The notes: generated by a model from the sequence alone, not told the origin. Shown: positions 1 to 10,317, numbered from the stretch's first letter. The stretch is DNA of 64,000 nt from Pedobacter ureilyticus (GCF_005925345.1 NZ_SSHJ01000016.1:41314-105313), one strand, 5' to 3'. Program-made: numbers and translations.

Positions 1-1281
1 AGGACGATCGATAATCCCAAATCTACTAGACGCATCGCCACTAGAGCCATGTGCGGTGTAAGTTTTGTTTTTAACATGGTTGATAATTCGCTCGTCGACC
101 GCATCTCTCTTGTAACTTGCTCCTCCAATTTCCAATACTTTAGTATAGGCAGTTTCTGCGCTGTGGGTAGTAACGTTGTTATTGATTTCGAGAGGCGTAC
201 TTAATTTCATCGCAGCTTTATCTTGTGCAGAAACGGTGCCATATTGCGAATGAAATTGGTTGTATACTCCGTAAGTCCAATTGTCGTTGGTTACATTTGC
301 TCTGCCCTCAACCACGTTACCGCTAATGAAAAACTTGCCCCATTTGTCGTAAACTGCTGCTGTAGGTTCTTTATTTTTATCAATGGAGAAAATTCTATCG
401 ATAGTACCGCTTTTGGTTGCCGGCCCAGGTTTATAATAGTTATTAACGATGTTAATATTCATTGCTTCACCACCGTAGGCGCTATTGTTTCCCCAATTGT
501 ATACCACATTGTTTCGGTAATCTACCAAATCGGTAAGTGCATAAGCACTGTTAGCTCTTTCGCCAAAGCGGGGGTTGCGGCTATCGTGGTTGGCAATTAA
601 ATTGTGATGGAAGGATGCGTTTTTACCGCCCCAAATACCACCGTAGCCGTGACTACCTTTAGCGTGAGCCGAGTTCCGCAAACTTTCTGAAATGATGCTC
701 CACTGCAAAGTGAAGTTATCGTTATTGTAAAACGAAACGCATTCATCAACCGACCAGCTCATAGAGCAATGATCTACCATAATGTCTCTCGATTCAAAAG
801 CGCCAATGGCATCTGCTTCTACGCCACCCTCATCGCCCATTCTAAAGCGCATAAAGCGGATAATCACATTGCTACCTTGCACCACTACCGGATGATTTTT
901 CAAGGTAATACCATCGCCAGGCGCAGTTTGCCCAGCAATGGTAATATCGTTGTTTATGATTACTAAACGACTGTTTAACTCGATAGTGCCACTAATTTCG
1001 AAAATTACAATTCTTTTCCCCGAAGCTTCTACGGCAGCCCGTAAACTTCCCAAACCCGAATCATTTAAATTGGTTACTTTAATTACACGGCCGCCGCGGC
1101 CTCCAGTAACATCCTTACCAAAGCCCTCGGCCCCAGGAAAAGCCAATGGCTGCTCGGTTACCAATATTGGTTTGGTAGCTGGGTCTATGGTGTCGTCATT
1201 TTTTACTGTTTTCTTTTTACAGAACATAAGGAAACAGGCCAGTAAACAAATACCAATGGTTCGAAAAAAGGTCATCATCAT
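1..1281 (-). CDS. Pectate lyase, PL1-like, probable lipoprotein (3' end beyond window)
   Basis: The minus-strand frame is open from an ATG at 1281 to the window edge, giving 427 residues without a stop. Three ATG codons stand in a row at the start (1273-1281), so the exact initiator is uncertain. A hydrophobic leader ends in a Cys at about residue 22 followed by three Lys, which suits a Bacteroidota lipoprotein. The body has the PL1 parallel beta-helix signatures seen in the neighbour at 5035-7824: FPGAEGFG, TGGRGG, TNLNDSG, DHCSMSW, HAKGSHGYGG and VDYRNNVVYN. The enzyme should cleave polygalacturonate by beta-elimination at the cell surface. It starts 6 bp after the stop of the pectinesterase gene, so it is the third gene of the pectin operon. 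The family call is firm; the exact substrate and the missing C-terminus are unknown. Confidence 0.88.
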   Translation of the reverse strand, partial: MMMTFFRTIGICLLACFLMFCKKKTVKNDDTIDPATKPILVTEQPLAFPGAEGFGKDVTGGRGGRVIKVTNLNDSGLGSLRAAVEASGKRIVIFEISGTIELNSRLVIINNDITIAGQTAPGDGITLKNHPVVVQGSNVIIRFMRFRMGDEGGVEADAIGAFESRDIMVDHCSMSWSVDECVSFYNNDNFTLQWSIISESLRNSAHAKGSHGYGGIWGGKNASFHHNLIANHDSRNPRFGERANSAYALTDLVDYRNNVVYNWGNNSAYGGEAMNINIVNNYYKPGPATKSGTIDRIFSIDKNKEPTAAVYDKWGKFFISGNVVEGRANVTNDNWTYGVYNQFHSQYGTVSAQDKAAMKLSTPLEINNNVTTHSAETAYTKVLEIGGASYKRDAVDERIINHVKNKTYTAHGSSGDASSRFGIIDRP

Positions 1282-1287
1282 CTCTCT

Positions 1288-4200
1288 TTATTTTACTACT
1301 ATTTTAGCTACTTGGTTTACATCGGCACCACTTAATTTAACCAGATAAACACCTTGTGGAATGTTTCTGTTCAGCGAAATTTTGAAGCTGGCATTTGCTT
1401 GCTGTACATCAGCTTTTTCTGTTTGTAGCATGCGGCCATCTAAAGAAAAAACTTTAATTTCTACTTGGGTGGCTTTAGTTGTTGTTAGCACAAAATTAAT
1501 TTCGTGGTTAGTTACCGGATTAGGATAAACCGTAAATGCTGCTTGTTGTAAATCGAATTTTAAAGCCTGTACCGAAGTTTCGCTGAATTTACCATCATTA
1601 TCTACTGCTTTGATTTTATAGTAGTTATTGCCACTTACCGGGTTTATATCTGTAAACTGGTAGGTTTTAACCGAGCTGCTCTCGCCGGTTGCTTTACGTG
1701 TGCCAATGGTTTCAAACGTTTGTCCGTTTTTACTTCTTTGCACCTCAAAATGCGAAGTATTGCTTTCGGTAGCCGTGCTCCAGCTTAAAGCCGCAGTGTT
1801 GCCCGCTTTTTTAGCATTAAAAGTTAAGCCAGTAATGGGCAAAACCTGAATAGGCGATGATGCTGAGCTTAACGCTCCGAACTCGCTAGCGGCTTGTACT
1901 TGGTAGGTGTAATTATTTCCGGCAGTTGCTGTGGCATCGGTATATTCGTTAGTTAAACTAAAACCAATAACCACATTGTTACGGGTAATGACATATAAAC
2001 GAGTGTAGCTTACTGGGTCCCATGTTAATTTAAAAGCATTGTCGATATTCACATTTGCAGGCTGCTCTGGCGCTTCGGCAATTAAACGTGGATCCCAAGC
2101 ATCGCCACTACGTAAAATTACGTTTTCGTAGGAATAAGCCGCCGCCTCTGCATCTGTTAACGAACTTTTAGCAGTGCCTGTTACCGTACTGGTTACGTTA
2201 CCGTTGCCATCTTTTACATCGTACTCGTAGTTAGATATACGCTGTGAAACATCTACTGGCTGATTGTTGCTGTTTACCGTGCCATAATCGGCAAAAACGG
2301 CTGGAATAGCGCCCATTTTATAATACCATCCCTGTGGGTAAATATTCACATCGCTTGCCAATTTGGTATTGATAAACACCGTTTTTGGGGCATTTTGCCA
2401 AGGGCGACCTAAATAGATATCTACACTGGCAACTCTATCTTTAATGATGATGTTGTTACTAAAAACATAGCCATAGGCCGTGCCAGATTGGTGGCTTGGC
2501 GCTACAATGTAACCGCCCGAAGCTCTATTAATTGATAAGGTATCGGCATCGAAGAAAACATCGCCGCCGCCATAAATAAAATCTACAGCACCTTCTATTC
2601 TAGATTTGCGGATGTAATGCCTTGCAGTTAAACTATTGTAGGTAGTTAAATAAGTATCTTGATATGACCTGAGGTAACAATTATTCATGGCAAATTTATC
2701 GCCAATGGTGTATAATGCTAAAGCTTGCGGGCCTGCCAAGTTATTGTAGCCAAAAGCGTTTTCGAACGTAATGTTCTCGAAATAAACATCGCTAGCATTG
2801 ACTACCATAGTTGCACCCAGGTTTACGTTATAAACTGGCGAGCCATTGCCATCATTTCCGGATAAACGGTTGTCGGAGATGATTACGCCATTACGGCTCT
2901 GTCCAATTAAATGGATAAACGGCTTATTCGTGGGAATATCATGGTGACCGGTGTAAGTGCCATTTTTTACAAATACTACCCATGGTGTAGTACGGCTTGT
3001 TGGCGCAGCGCTAATGGCATCAATTACCGAAGTATAATCTCCAGAGCCATCTTTTGCCACAACGGCATCGTATAATTTCTTAGTTGGTTCTGCTCGGTTA
3101 GCCGTGGTAAAAGTGAAGCTGGTTCCCGCATAGGCGTTGCCCGACATATCTGTTAACGCTCCGCTTGGAACTGTAACTGTGTAGCTGGTATTATAGCTTA
3201 ACTTTTCGTAAGCAAAAGTAACCGTTTTTGAGCCAAAAACACCCGTTAAAGTTTTTGTACCTAGTGTGATATTACCTGTACCTAATTTCACACGCTCATC
3301 AAAAGTAAGTACTACAGCACCGTTAACTGTTGCCGTGCTAGAACCATTGCTTGGTGTGGTAGAAACTAGCGACGGTGCAGTGCTATCATTGACCACCTCT
3401 TTATCAGCATACACATAAATGTTAGTAAAAGCGCTGCCATCATTGTCAGCAGCGTTACCAAGCAAACCACTGGTAGCATCGGCTACCCAACGTAAGTAAA
3501 TTCGAGTTTGGTTCTCTGCGGCAACGGGCAAGGTAACGTTAAAATCTTTCCAAGCGGTGTTGTACACATCGGTAATATCAATCCTAGCTGCTTCCGTAAA
3601 GTTGGTCCCATCCGTCGAATACTGTAAAGTCATGATTTTATAAGCCTGATAATTGGCACTAACCATGGATTTAACCTGGATATTGGTATATCCGGTGGTA
3701 GAAAATTGAGCTTGTAAATAACGGCGAGTAGTCGCAAAGTTCGCTCCTGCTGTCCAAAACCTAATGTTTGGATAAGATGGCGAGAAAGCGCCCGCATTGG
3801 ATAGCCAGTTAACCGCTGTTCCGTTGGGTTCAAATGTTGAAATTGTTCCAGTGTTGGAGCTTTCTGCGTAGTAATCTGCTGTTTTTGCTGTTTTAGTATT
3901 TTGATCTTTAAAGTTCCAACCCACAATAAAAGGGATTTCATCAAAAGTAGCGGTAAAGGCTTTATTGGCGTCTACTGTAACTACACGTTGGGTGGCATTG
4001 GTGTTGTCTTCCCATTTACTGAACGAGGTAACAGGATTTGGAACGATGCTCATGGTAACTTCTGTTCCTTCTTCGTACTTACCATTTACCGGTGCGGGGC
4101 TTAAACTTACCTCGCCCCAAGTAGAGCCTTCTTTAGTAACGGTAAAAGTATAGGTGTTTTTTGTCTCATAAACCGCCTTGATAGACTTTGCAGCATCCAT

Positions 4201-5001
4201 AGTTACCGTGTAAGGGTTTGTTGTCGACAAATCTGCATCGCCATTGGCGGCATCCACCCATTTCACAAAACGATAGCCAAAATTAGCAGTAGCCGTTAAA
4301 CTTACGGCTGTACCTGTATCATAATCTGTTGCATTAGGGCTACGGGCAATTGTTCCGGCAGCCGCATCACTCAATGCGGTAGTTAACGGATATTGTGTAG
4401 TTGTAGAAGTATAGTTGCCATAAATTTTCAAATCAAAGAGGTAAGCATTTTGGGCATCGTTTAAATTGGTAAACTTTAATGCTACATTAGTTTCGTTAAT
4501 GTTAACTGTAACTTGTTGCCCAGAGCTTGGATTAGCAAATGCGGTTGATATTTCTGTCCACGCTCCCGTTCCAACTTTTTTCCAAAGTTTATAGCCTCTG
4601 CTACCTCCCGTTGCGCCGTGTGTAAAAACCACTTTGGTAATAGAGTTTAAAGGAGATAGTTCGATGTAAGAACCAACCACTTTTTGCGCTTGTGCCCAAC
4701 CTGCTGTTACTTGTACGCCACCTGCATCAGCCGGTGTTGGAGCATATCTAAACCTTGTAGCATCTGCACCTGTAGGGTTTACCGCCACCTGCAGAAATTT
4801 AAAGGTTAAACTTTCACCAGAAAAATCGGTGGTTTTGGTAACTGTTTGCTCCGTTGCCGAAGCAGCTACAGCAGTCCAATTGCTTTGGGCGTTGGTACTT
4901 GCGCCATTAAACTCTGTAGAGTATAGTAGCTTTTCTTGCGCCCAGCTTTGCTGTAAAAAAAGCAGCAGACTACAAATTAGTAAGGTAAATTTTCTGTTCA
5001 T
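1288..5001 (-). CDS. Multimodular secreted pectinesterase with T9SS sorting tail
   Basis: This 1237-residue protein should remove methyl esters from pectin outside the cell, preparing it for the adjacent lyases. Order seen: signal peptide (1-21, ending SWAQ); beta-rich region (about 22-205); two InlB-like bacterial repeats (about 207-358, each with a K/RFVKW- or FSKW-type core); a second beta-rich region (about 360-543); a Big_5-like Ig domain (about 545-633); pectinesterase domain (about 640-965); two fibronectin-III-like segments (about 1000-1160); Por secretion tail (last 75 residues, YPNPV near its start). The esterase shows GPQALAL, QDTYL, DFIYGG and LGRPW, which match the family motifs holding the catalytic Gln, Asp, Asp and Arg. 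It lies 33 bp after the upstream lyase gene. The accessory modules make it about three times the size of a bare pectinesterase and are probably binding or spacer domains. Confidence 0.9.
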   Translation of the reverse strand: MNRKFTLLICSLLLFLQQSWAQEKLLYSTEFNGASTNAQSNWTAVAASATEQTVTKTTDFSGESLTFKFLQVAVNPTGADATRFRYAPTPADAGGVQVTAGWAQAQKVVGSYIELSPLNSITKVVFTHGATGGSRGYKLWKKVGTGAWTEISTAFANPSSGQQVTVNINETNVALKFTNLNDAQNAYLFDLKIYGNYTSTTTQYPLTTALSDAAAGTIARSPNATDYDTGTAVSLTATANFGYRFVKWVDAANGDADLSTTNPYTVTMDAAKSIKAVYETKNTYTFTVTKEGSTWGEVSLSPAPVNGKYEEGTEVTMSIVPNPVTSFSKWEDNTNATQRVVTVDANKAFTATFDEIPFIVGWNFKDQNTKTAKTADYYAESSNTGTISTFEPNGTAVNWLSNAGAFSPSYPNIRFWTAGANFATTRRYLQAQFSTTGYTNIQVKSMVSANYQAYKIMTLQYSTDGTNFTEAARIDITDVYNTAWKDFNVTLPVAAENQTRIYLRWVADATSGLLGNAADNDGSAFTNIYVYADKEVVNDSTAPSLVSTTPSNGSSTATVNGAVVLTFDERVKLGTGNITLGTKTLTGVFGSKTVTFAYEKLSYNTSYTVTVPSGALTDMSGNAYAGTSFTFTTANRAEPTKKLYDAVVAKDGSGDYTSVIDAISAAPTSRTTPWVVFVKNGTYTGHHDIPTNKPFIHLIGQSRNGVIISDNRLSGNDGNGSPVYNVNLGATMVVNASDVYFENITFENAFGYNNLAGPQALALYTIGDKFAMNNCYLRSYQDTYLTTYNSLTARHYIRKSRIEGAVDFIYGGGDVFFDADTLSINRASGGYIVAPSHQSGTAYGYVFSNNIIIKDRVASVDIYLGRPWQNAPKTVFINTKLASDVNIYPQGWYYKMGAIPAVFADYGTVNSNNQPVDVSQRISNYEYDVKDGNGNVTSTVTGTAKSSLTDAEAAAYSYENVILRSGDAWDPRLIAEAPEQPANVNIDNAFKLTWDPVSYTRLYVITRNNVVIGFSLTNEYTDATATAGNNYTYQVQAASEFGALSSASSPIQVLPITGLTFNAKKAGNTAALSWSTATESNTSHFEVQRSKNGQTFETIGTRKATGESSSVKTYQFTDINPVSGNNYYKIKAVDNDGKFSETSVQALKFDLQQAAFTVYPNPVTNHEINFVLTTTKATQVEIKVFSLDGRMLQTEKADVQQANASFKISLNRNIPQGVYLVKLSGADVNQVAKIVVK

Positions 5002-5034
5002 ACGCTTATTGGTTTTTGGTTTATGATGATTTGG

Positions 5035-7824
5035 TTATTTCTTTAAGATTTTTTGGGTAGTTGCTTGGGTGGCGCTTTGATACTTCAAAAGATATAAGCC
5101 TTGTGGCAAATGCGCCAAAGCGATATTGGTTTGTAGCGCTCCTTTATTTACATTGGCTTGCGCTATCTTACGGCCCGAAATATCGTAAACACTTATTGTG
5201 GTGCCGGCAGATGCTTCGGGATGGTTTACAGTAACATTGCTGAGCACAGGGTTAGGGTATACGGCAAGTTCTCCATCTAGCTTATTGTTAACCGATTTTA
5301 CCTCACTAAACTTATACTTTCCATCTAAATCAATTTGCTTTAGGCGGTAATAGTTTACTCCCGCTAGAGGTCTAGCATCTTCAAAATCGTAGCTCTGAGT
5401 ACCCGCTTTATTAGCTGCCGCAAGCATCCCTATTTTAATAAAATCGTTGCCATTGGTGCTGCGTTCTATTTCAAAAGAACCGGTATTTACTTCGTTTGTT
5501 GTTCTCCATTGCAATAACGCTTTGTGAGTTAGGTCTTTTTGAAGCACAGCCGTAAACGAAACAAAATCGAGCGGTAGCGTTACACCAACAGGGCCGTAAA
5601 TGGTGAGGTTATCGATATTCATGGTTACGGTAGCAGGCTTGGTAATTTTTAGTCGATTGATATTGGATCCCGCAATATTTACAGTAATTAGATCGAATTT
5701 CGAAGATTTAGCAGCACTAGAAATAGGTGTGGCATTCCACGTTTGTCCGCCATCTGTAGAAGTATAGATTTTGATGCTGTTAGCGCCAATACTGGCTCGC
5801 TGGTTTTCGTGGAACGTGATTTTAGAAATGCCCTGACTGAAAATTGGCGTAATCACGTAGGGATCTTCGGTAAGGGTGTAATCAGCTGTCGTTGCCGAAT
5901 TTCTGTTTAATATTTTCAAACTCGGATTAGCAACACCATTTGTCCATTGGTTGTTAGCATCTACGTCTGCAACTGTTTTTTCTTCTCTTTGTGCACCGTA
6001 CAAAATCCAAGTGCCATTATCTTGAATAGAGTTTTGTATAGTAGCTGGTTTAGCTATAGCTGTTACGGTGGTGTTGGTAAAAGGTTCGGTCCAATACGCT
6101 TGCGCAATAGGATTGCTTAACAGAATGATATTGCTGTAAGTAACCTGGCTATTGGTTCCAATTAGTTTTAACCGGTAATAAGAAGTAAAACCTAAGGGAT
6201 TATTATCTGTAAAACTGTAGCTATTTAACTGGTTGCTGCCTAGGCTGGCTACCGTGGTAATTGTATTAAAATTTTGATTATCTGAGCTACGTTCCAATAC
6301 AAAACTTTGCAAATCGGTATCGTTGTTTATCACCCAGTTTAAGGTTGCAGAAGTGCTGTTTCCTGTATTTAGCGTAGCGGCAAAACCCATTAGCTCGTAG
6401 CTTTGGTTTATTGATGCAGTAAGACTGTTAAGATAAACCTCTAACATGGTATAACCATCTGTATTGGTTAAATTACCATCAGCAGCGTCAATTGGATTTA
6501 AGCCATTGGCTTGCTCCCAAGTATCGGGCATTCCATCGCCATCGGTATCTATTGGGGCAGCTGCCGAGTTATAAGTCGGCCAACCACCAACTTCCGAAGG
6601 TAGATCTATAATGCCCCTTTTGCCCGAAGTTATGCCTAGGCTATAGGCCGTTCCAGTAGCGGTTTCACTAACCACCCTTTTATCTACCGCATCCCTAATA
6701 GGCAGATTGGCACCAGCATTTTTTAATACTTCTAAATAAGCGTCGCTAGCACTTTGCACCGCAATAGGTTGTGCAACTGCAAACGGCACTAATGATTTGG
6801 CGGCATCTTGCGAAGCACTTGGTATTTTATCGAAACTTACGGCAGTCCAATTGTCGGCAGTTTTTGCACTATTGCCATGCATTACATTGCCACTCACGTG
6901 AAACTCGCCCACACCTTTTGCTTCTGCTGGTTCGTAATCGGCTTCAATAAAAAGATAATCTGACGGAGTAGCTGGCCCAGGTTTGTAATAATTATTTACC
7001 AGATTGATGCGTGAATATCCATTCTCGATGTTTACCGCTCCGCCTGCAGCGGCATTTCGGGTGGCTGCATTGTAAATCACATTATTTCGATAATCTACCA
7101 AAGCGTTTACGTCGTGCGCTCTTGCGCCGTTAAATCTGGTAGAGCGGGCATTTAAGTGCGCAAAAAGGTTGTGATGATAAGATACATATTGCCCGCCCCA
7201 AACACCGCCGTAACCTCTATTTCCTTTGGCGTGCCCTGCATTAAACAAGCCTTCACTAACGATACTGTATTGCACTGTTATGTTTTCCATATCGTACATG
7301 GCGGCACATTCTTCGTTGGCCCAGCTAAACGAGCAATGATCTACCATTACATTATGGCAATTTTCTAAATCGAAGCCATATACACCCGTAGATAGCGTAC
7401 TGCCTGGCCTAGAACGCAAATAGCGGATAATGATATTGCCATGGTTACCACCTTGACTTGCTAACCTCGCTCCGTTAACAATAAACGAATGTCCTTTTAA
7501 GCAAATGCCATCGCCAGGTGCAGTTTGGCCTGCAATGGTAAAGTTAGATCTGTTTACTTTGATTTGCGATTGCAACTCGATAGTTCCGCCTACAGCAAAA
7601 ACAATGGTTAGCGGCTCGCCCGGATAGGCGTTAAAGGCTTCGCGAAAACTTCCCGCACCGGCGTCATTTAAGTTGGTAACGGTGTATACTTTACCGCCTC
7701 TACCACCGGTAGCAAATTTGCCAAAACCTTGGGCATTTGGAAATGCCAATTGCTGCGCCTTAGCAGAAAAAATAATGGATATAGCAAGTAATAGCGCAAA
7801 GCTATTGCGAGATAATAGGTTCAT
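5035..7824 (-). CDS. Secreted pectate lyase (PL1-like) with T9SS sorting tail
   Basis: The 929-residue product starts with a signal peptide (about 1-23, ending SAKAQ). A PL1-like pectate lyase domain follows (about 24-420) with FPNAQGFG, TGGRGG, TNLNDAG, DHCSFSW, HAKGNRGYGG and VDYRNNVIYN. A short calcium-binding segment, DTDGDGMPD, sits at about 430. Two fibronectin-III-like stretches (about 475-570 and 750-845) surround another beta-rich region, and the last 80 residues are a Por secretion tail with the YPNPV motif. The protein should be exported by Sec and then T9SS and anchored or released at the surface to cleave polygalacturonate. It is the first gene of a three-gene pectin operon running to the left edge. 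An ATTTGGTT motif (7901-7908), shared with other loci in the window, lies 77 bp before the start. Confidence 0.9.
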   Translation of the reverse strand: MNLLSRNSFALLLAISIIFSAKAQQLAFPNAQGFGKFATGGRGGKVYTVTNLNDAGAGSFREAFNAYPGEPLTIVFAVGGTIELQSQIKVNRSNFTIAGQTAPGDGICLKGHSFIVNGARLASQGGNHGNIIIRYLRSRPGSTLSTGVYGFDLENCHNVMVDHCSFSWANEECAAMYDMENITVQYSIVSEGLFNAGHAKGNRGYGGVWGGQYVSYHHNLFAHLNARSTRFNGARAHDVNALVDYRNNVIYNAATRNAAAGGAVNIENGYSRINLVNNYYKPGPATPSDYLFIEADYEPAEAKGVGEFHVSGNVMHGNSAKTADNWTAVSFDKIPSASQDAAKSLVPFAVAQPIAVQSASDAYLEVLKNAGANLPIRDAVDKRVVSETATGTAYSLGITSGKRGIIDLPSEVGGWPTYNSAAAPIDTDGDGMPDTWEQANGLNPIDAADGNLTNTDGYTMLEVYLNSLTASINQSYELMGFAATLNTGNSTSATLNWVINNDTDLQSFVLERSSDNQNFNTITTVASLGSNQLNSYSFTDNNPLGFTSYYRLKLIGTNSQVTYSNIILLSNPIAQAYWTEPFTNTTVTAIAKPATIQNSIQDNGTWILYGAQREEKTVADVDANNQWTNGVANPSLKILNRNSATTADYTLTEDPYVITPIFSQGISKITFHENQRASIGANSIKIYTSTDGGQTWNATPISSAAKSSKFDLITVNIAGSNINRLKITKPATVTMNIDNLTIYGPVGVTLPLDFVSFTAVLQKDLTHKALLQWRTTNEVNTGSFEIERSTNGNDFIKIGMLAAANKAGTQSYDFEDARPLAGVNYYRLKQIDLDGKYKFSEVKSVNNKLDGELAVYPNPVLSNVTVNHPEASAGTTISVYDISGRKIAQANVNKGALQTNIALAHLPQGLYLLKYQSATQATTQKILKK

Positions 7825-8215
7825 ACAAGCGAGGTTTAATCAACACTATACGACCGCTCGGCTTTACACCTAAACTATCCCTAACGAGAGGCCTGATAAT
7901 ATTTGGTTAAGTCAATATTAATCAGTTTAGTACATGCTTGATGAATGGTTGAGCATAAAAATCTGTGCAATCGTTAACGGGAACGTTTGCGTAAAGAAAA
8001 ACTTAATGCTATCGGTTGCATAAATATTGCAATTGATTTAAAGGAACGGTTTAAATTTCATTCCGAGCTTCACAATAAATCAGCACAATTCGTCGAAAAA
8101 TTTAAGAGTAGTAATGGCTCCGATAACTTGTTCCAATTTATCGGAAAGCTTAGACTGACAAGCAAAGCGTTTGATAAAAACTCAAACAGTTTCTACGTGC
8201 TTAGTGTATTCTTTT
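7825..8215. other. Non-coding region upstream of the pectin operon
   Basis: This 391-bp stretch probably holds the promoter of the pectin operon. The minus-strand octamer AACCAAAT (7901-7908) is the only motif I can tie to other promoters in the window. The 26-bp sequence found upstream of other operons is not visible here. A 76-codon plus-strand reading frame (7987-8217) has no recognisable features and is probably chance. Confidence 0.4.
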
Positions 8216-8392
8216 AAAGAGGCTGTCTCAAAAGTCACTCGTCATCTCGAACGCTAGAGAGAGATGCCCTCCAGAAGTACTTCTGAAAAAGATTTAACTT
8301 CGTTAATTTTCAATTTACTTCGTAGACCTTCGGTTCTCCTCCTTTGATCGTCAGAAATGATGGCATTATTTCACTTTTGAGACAGCTTCTTT
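8216..8392. repeat. MITE-like element with 20-bp terminal inverted repeats
   Basis: The ends 8216-8235 and 8373-8392 are inverted copies with one mismatch in 20 (core GAGGCTGTCTCAAAAGT on the left). The 177-bp interior has no gene and contains CGTCATCTCGAACG followed by AGAGAGATG, a type of sequence often met in intergenic repeats of Sphingobacteriaceae. The right end overlaps the TAA stop codon of the gene at 8391-8987, so the element sits exactly at that gene's 3' end. It could fold into a long hairpin and act as a terminator between the two operons. The classification rests on structure only. Confidence 0.65.
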
Positions 8393-8987
8393 ATTTGTCT
8401 TTTAAGAAAAGTTTTTCGGGGTTAGAGAAGTTAAAAGAATGATTAGCATCATTAGTGTAAACCTTAATTAGCCTCAAATTATTAAACCCACCAAAATAGT
8501 GCGCTTCAATTATAGATTGCCCATTCAGATCTTGGTACATACAAATATAAGGCTCTTCCGTAATTCTACTTTGATAACGTCCAATCAACTTGTAATTGTA
8601 ACCTGATGTTTCAAAAGTATCGTTAAAAACACCTGCAGGTATACCAGACTGGCTAAACATATCGATAATTTTAATTTTACCATCTAATTCCATTTCGAGC
8701 TTCCTATATATTTCTCTGTTGTAAAACTCAAATCCTATTTTACCTTTAGCCAATAATTTTGGAGCTTTTTGATGTAAATACTTTGAAGGCTTATCTAAAA
8801 TAATTATTGATGAATGAGAAAACCAAATCGTATCTGTTTCAGAAAAAGTCACATACTGACTCTTTTTAGTGAAATCTTGATGCACTTTTGACACCTTATT
8901 ATGTTTCGAATCGTAAAACTTTAAAATAAGCACAGCCACCAGAAGAGAAGCCAGTAAAATTCTTCTTATGATAATAGAGCGTTTCAT
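8391..8987 (-). CDS. Hypothetical membrane-anchored protein
   Basis: I do not recognise this 198-residue protein. It has a basic N-terminus and one hydrophobic segment (about 9-24), which suggests an inner-membrane anchor or uncleaved signal with the rest in the periplasm. The remainder is mixed alpha/beta with many aromatic residues and no clear motif. Its ATG overlaps the stop of the thioredoxin-like gene by 4 bp (ATGA), so the two are probably translationally coupled and the gene belongs to the SusCD/redox operon. Its stop codon coincides with the edge of the MITE-like element, so the natural C-terminus may have been altered by that insertion. Confidence 0.6.
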   Translation of the reverse strand: MKRSIIIRRILLASLLVAVLILKFYDSKHNKVSKVHQDFTKKSQYVTFSETDTIWFSHSSIIILDKPSKYLHQKAPKLLAKGKIGFEFYNREIYRKLEMELDGKIKIIDMFSQSGIPAGVFNDTFETSGYNYKLIGRYQSRITEEPYICMYQDLNGQSIIEAHYFGGFNNLRLIKVYTNDANHSFNFSNPEKLFLKDK

Positions 8988-10234
8988 TTTTTACCCGACA
9001 TTGCTTCTATCATTTTAATGGTTTTGGCTTTATCCGCAGCAAATTTTTCTTGTTTAATGGCTAACTCTTGTAAAATAGCTAATTCTGTTTTAGCTTGCAA
9101 TAAAGTAGCCATACTGTTAGGAATTTTCTCTAACAATTTAATTCTTGTTACTAGGTTTTTAGAGAAACGATCCATGCTAAAGGTAGTGTTGTTTTTGAAA
9201 GAAAGTATGGTCCAAGCAACCGCACTTTTAAGTACTTGCACCTCTTCACAATCATTTTCTAAAACTGGGTTAATCCACCTATCTAAAACTCCAGAAGATA
9301 CGTTTTGATAACGATTTTCACCTAAAAGCGCATCAATTTTTGCAGCATAAGCTTTCCAATCTTTTTGATACGCTAATGCACTAACTTTTAAATCATCGGC
9401 TAGAAAATGTCTTTTTTCAAACTGCTGATTTTCCATTAATGCTATTAATTTTTGAAAAGATTTTTCATCTAATTCCTTTCCATCTTTAACTTGGTTAAGT
9501 AACGATCTCGCATATCTATCGTAAATGTTTATCGCAAACACATCAGTTCGAGTTTTTTTAAACTTTGCCTCAAAAGCACTTCTATGTTCGAAAAAATACT
9601 GGCCTGCAGTAGAAAATGGATCTGGTTGGTTTTTAGTCATCAGTTCAAAAACATCAGCATCTAGATATTGTTCTTTAGGGATGAGCAACAAGTATTTTTC
9701 CGTTACCTCCCTAGCTCTTACATCTGCTGTTTTTACCAAAGATTGAAGAAATGCTTTCACATACTCAACGTTGTTTGGATCTTTTTGATAACGAGCCTCT
9801 AATTCTGTTAAGGAGCTGCCGCCATTCAATGCTTTTTCGGCATCGGCCAACAAAGCGTTTGCATCCATGAAGCCCAAGGCTCTATGTACAACTTCTCCAT
9901 CTGCGTTTACCCATAATAAAGTAGGGAAAGCACCCACATAGAATTTTTTCTGCAAAGCAATTCCTTCTCCTTTTTCCATATCAACTTTATAATTGATAAA
10001 GTTCTCATTGAACAAATCGCCAACTGCTTTTAAAGGAAATATTTCTGCTGATAAACGCTTGCAAGGCCCGCACCACGATGTGTAACAGTCTATAAAGATG
10101 AGCTTATTTTCTTTTTTTGCTTTGGCGGTAATCTCTTTCCAAGTACCACGTTCAAAATTTATCCCCTCTGCCGTAGCCGCCAAAGCAGCTACGGAATTTA
10201 AAATGAGGAGCATTACTAACCTAAAGTTTTTCAT
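8984..10234 (-). CDS. Secreted thioredoxin-family protein
   Basis: The 416-residue product has a cleavable signal peptide (about 1-22) and an N-terminal thioredoxin fold (about 25-140) with the redox motif WCGPCK in the context CYTSWCGPCK. The fold continues with a FPTLLWV segment holding the cis-Pro. The remaining 270 residues are helical and lack a named motif. It probably handles disulfides in the periplasm. It lies 83 bp downstream of the TlpA-like gene, so it probably shares a transcript, and it overlaps the next gene by 4 bp. A thiol-redox protein in a SusCD operon is common in Pedobacter-type genomes, but its partner is not known from the sequence. Confidence 0.8.
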   Translation of the reverse strand: MKNFRLVMLLILNSVAALAATAEGINFERGTWKEITAKAKKENKLIFIDCYTSWCGPCKRLSAEIFPLKAVGDLFNENFINYKVDMEKGEGIALQKKFYVGAFPTLLWVNADGEVVHRALGFMDANALLADAEKALNGGSSLTELEARYQKDPNNVEYVKAFLQSLVKTADVRAREVTEKYLLLIPKEQYLDADVFELMTKNQPDPFSTAGQYFFEHRSAFEAKFKKTRTDVFAINIYDRYARSLLNQVKDGKELDEKSFQKLIALMENQQFEKRHFLADDLKVSALAYQKDWKAYAAKIDALLGENRYQNVSSGVLDRWINPVLENDCEEVQVLKSAVAWTILSFKNNTTFSMDRFSKNLVTRIKLLEKIPNSMATLLQAKTELAILQELAIKQEKFAADKAKTIKMIEAMSGKK

Positions 10235-10317
10235 CTATTTAATATGTGTTAATCATCATAAGGTTAATACAACTTGATCTCCAAGCCGCATTAACCGATA
10301 AAAGGATTGGAAATTGA

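Noticed and set aside
7987..8217. A 76-codon plus-strand frame upstream of the pectin operon
   Set aside because: It has no recognisable motif or start context, and it ends at the MITE edge inside the operon's promoter region.
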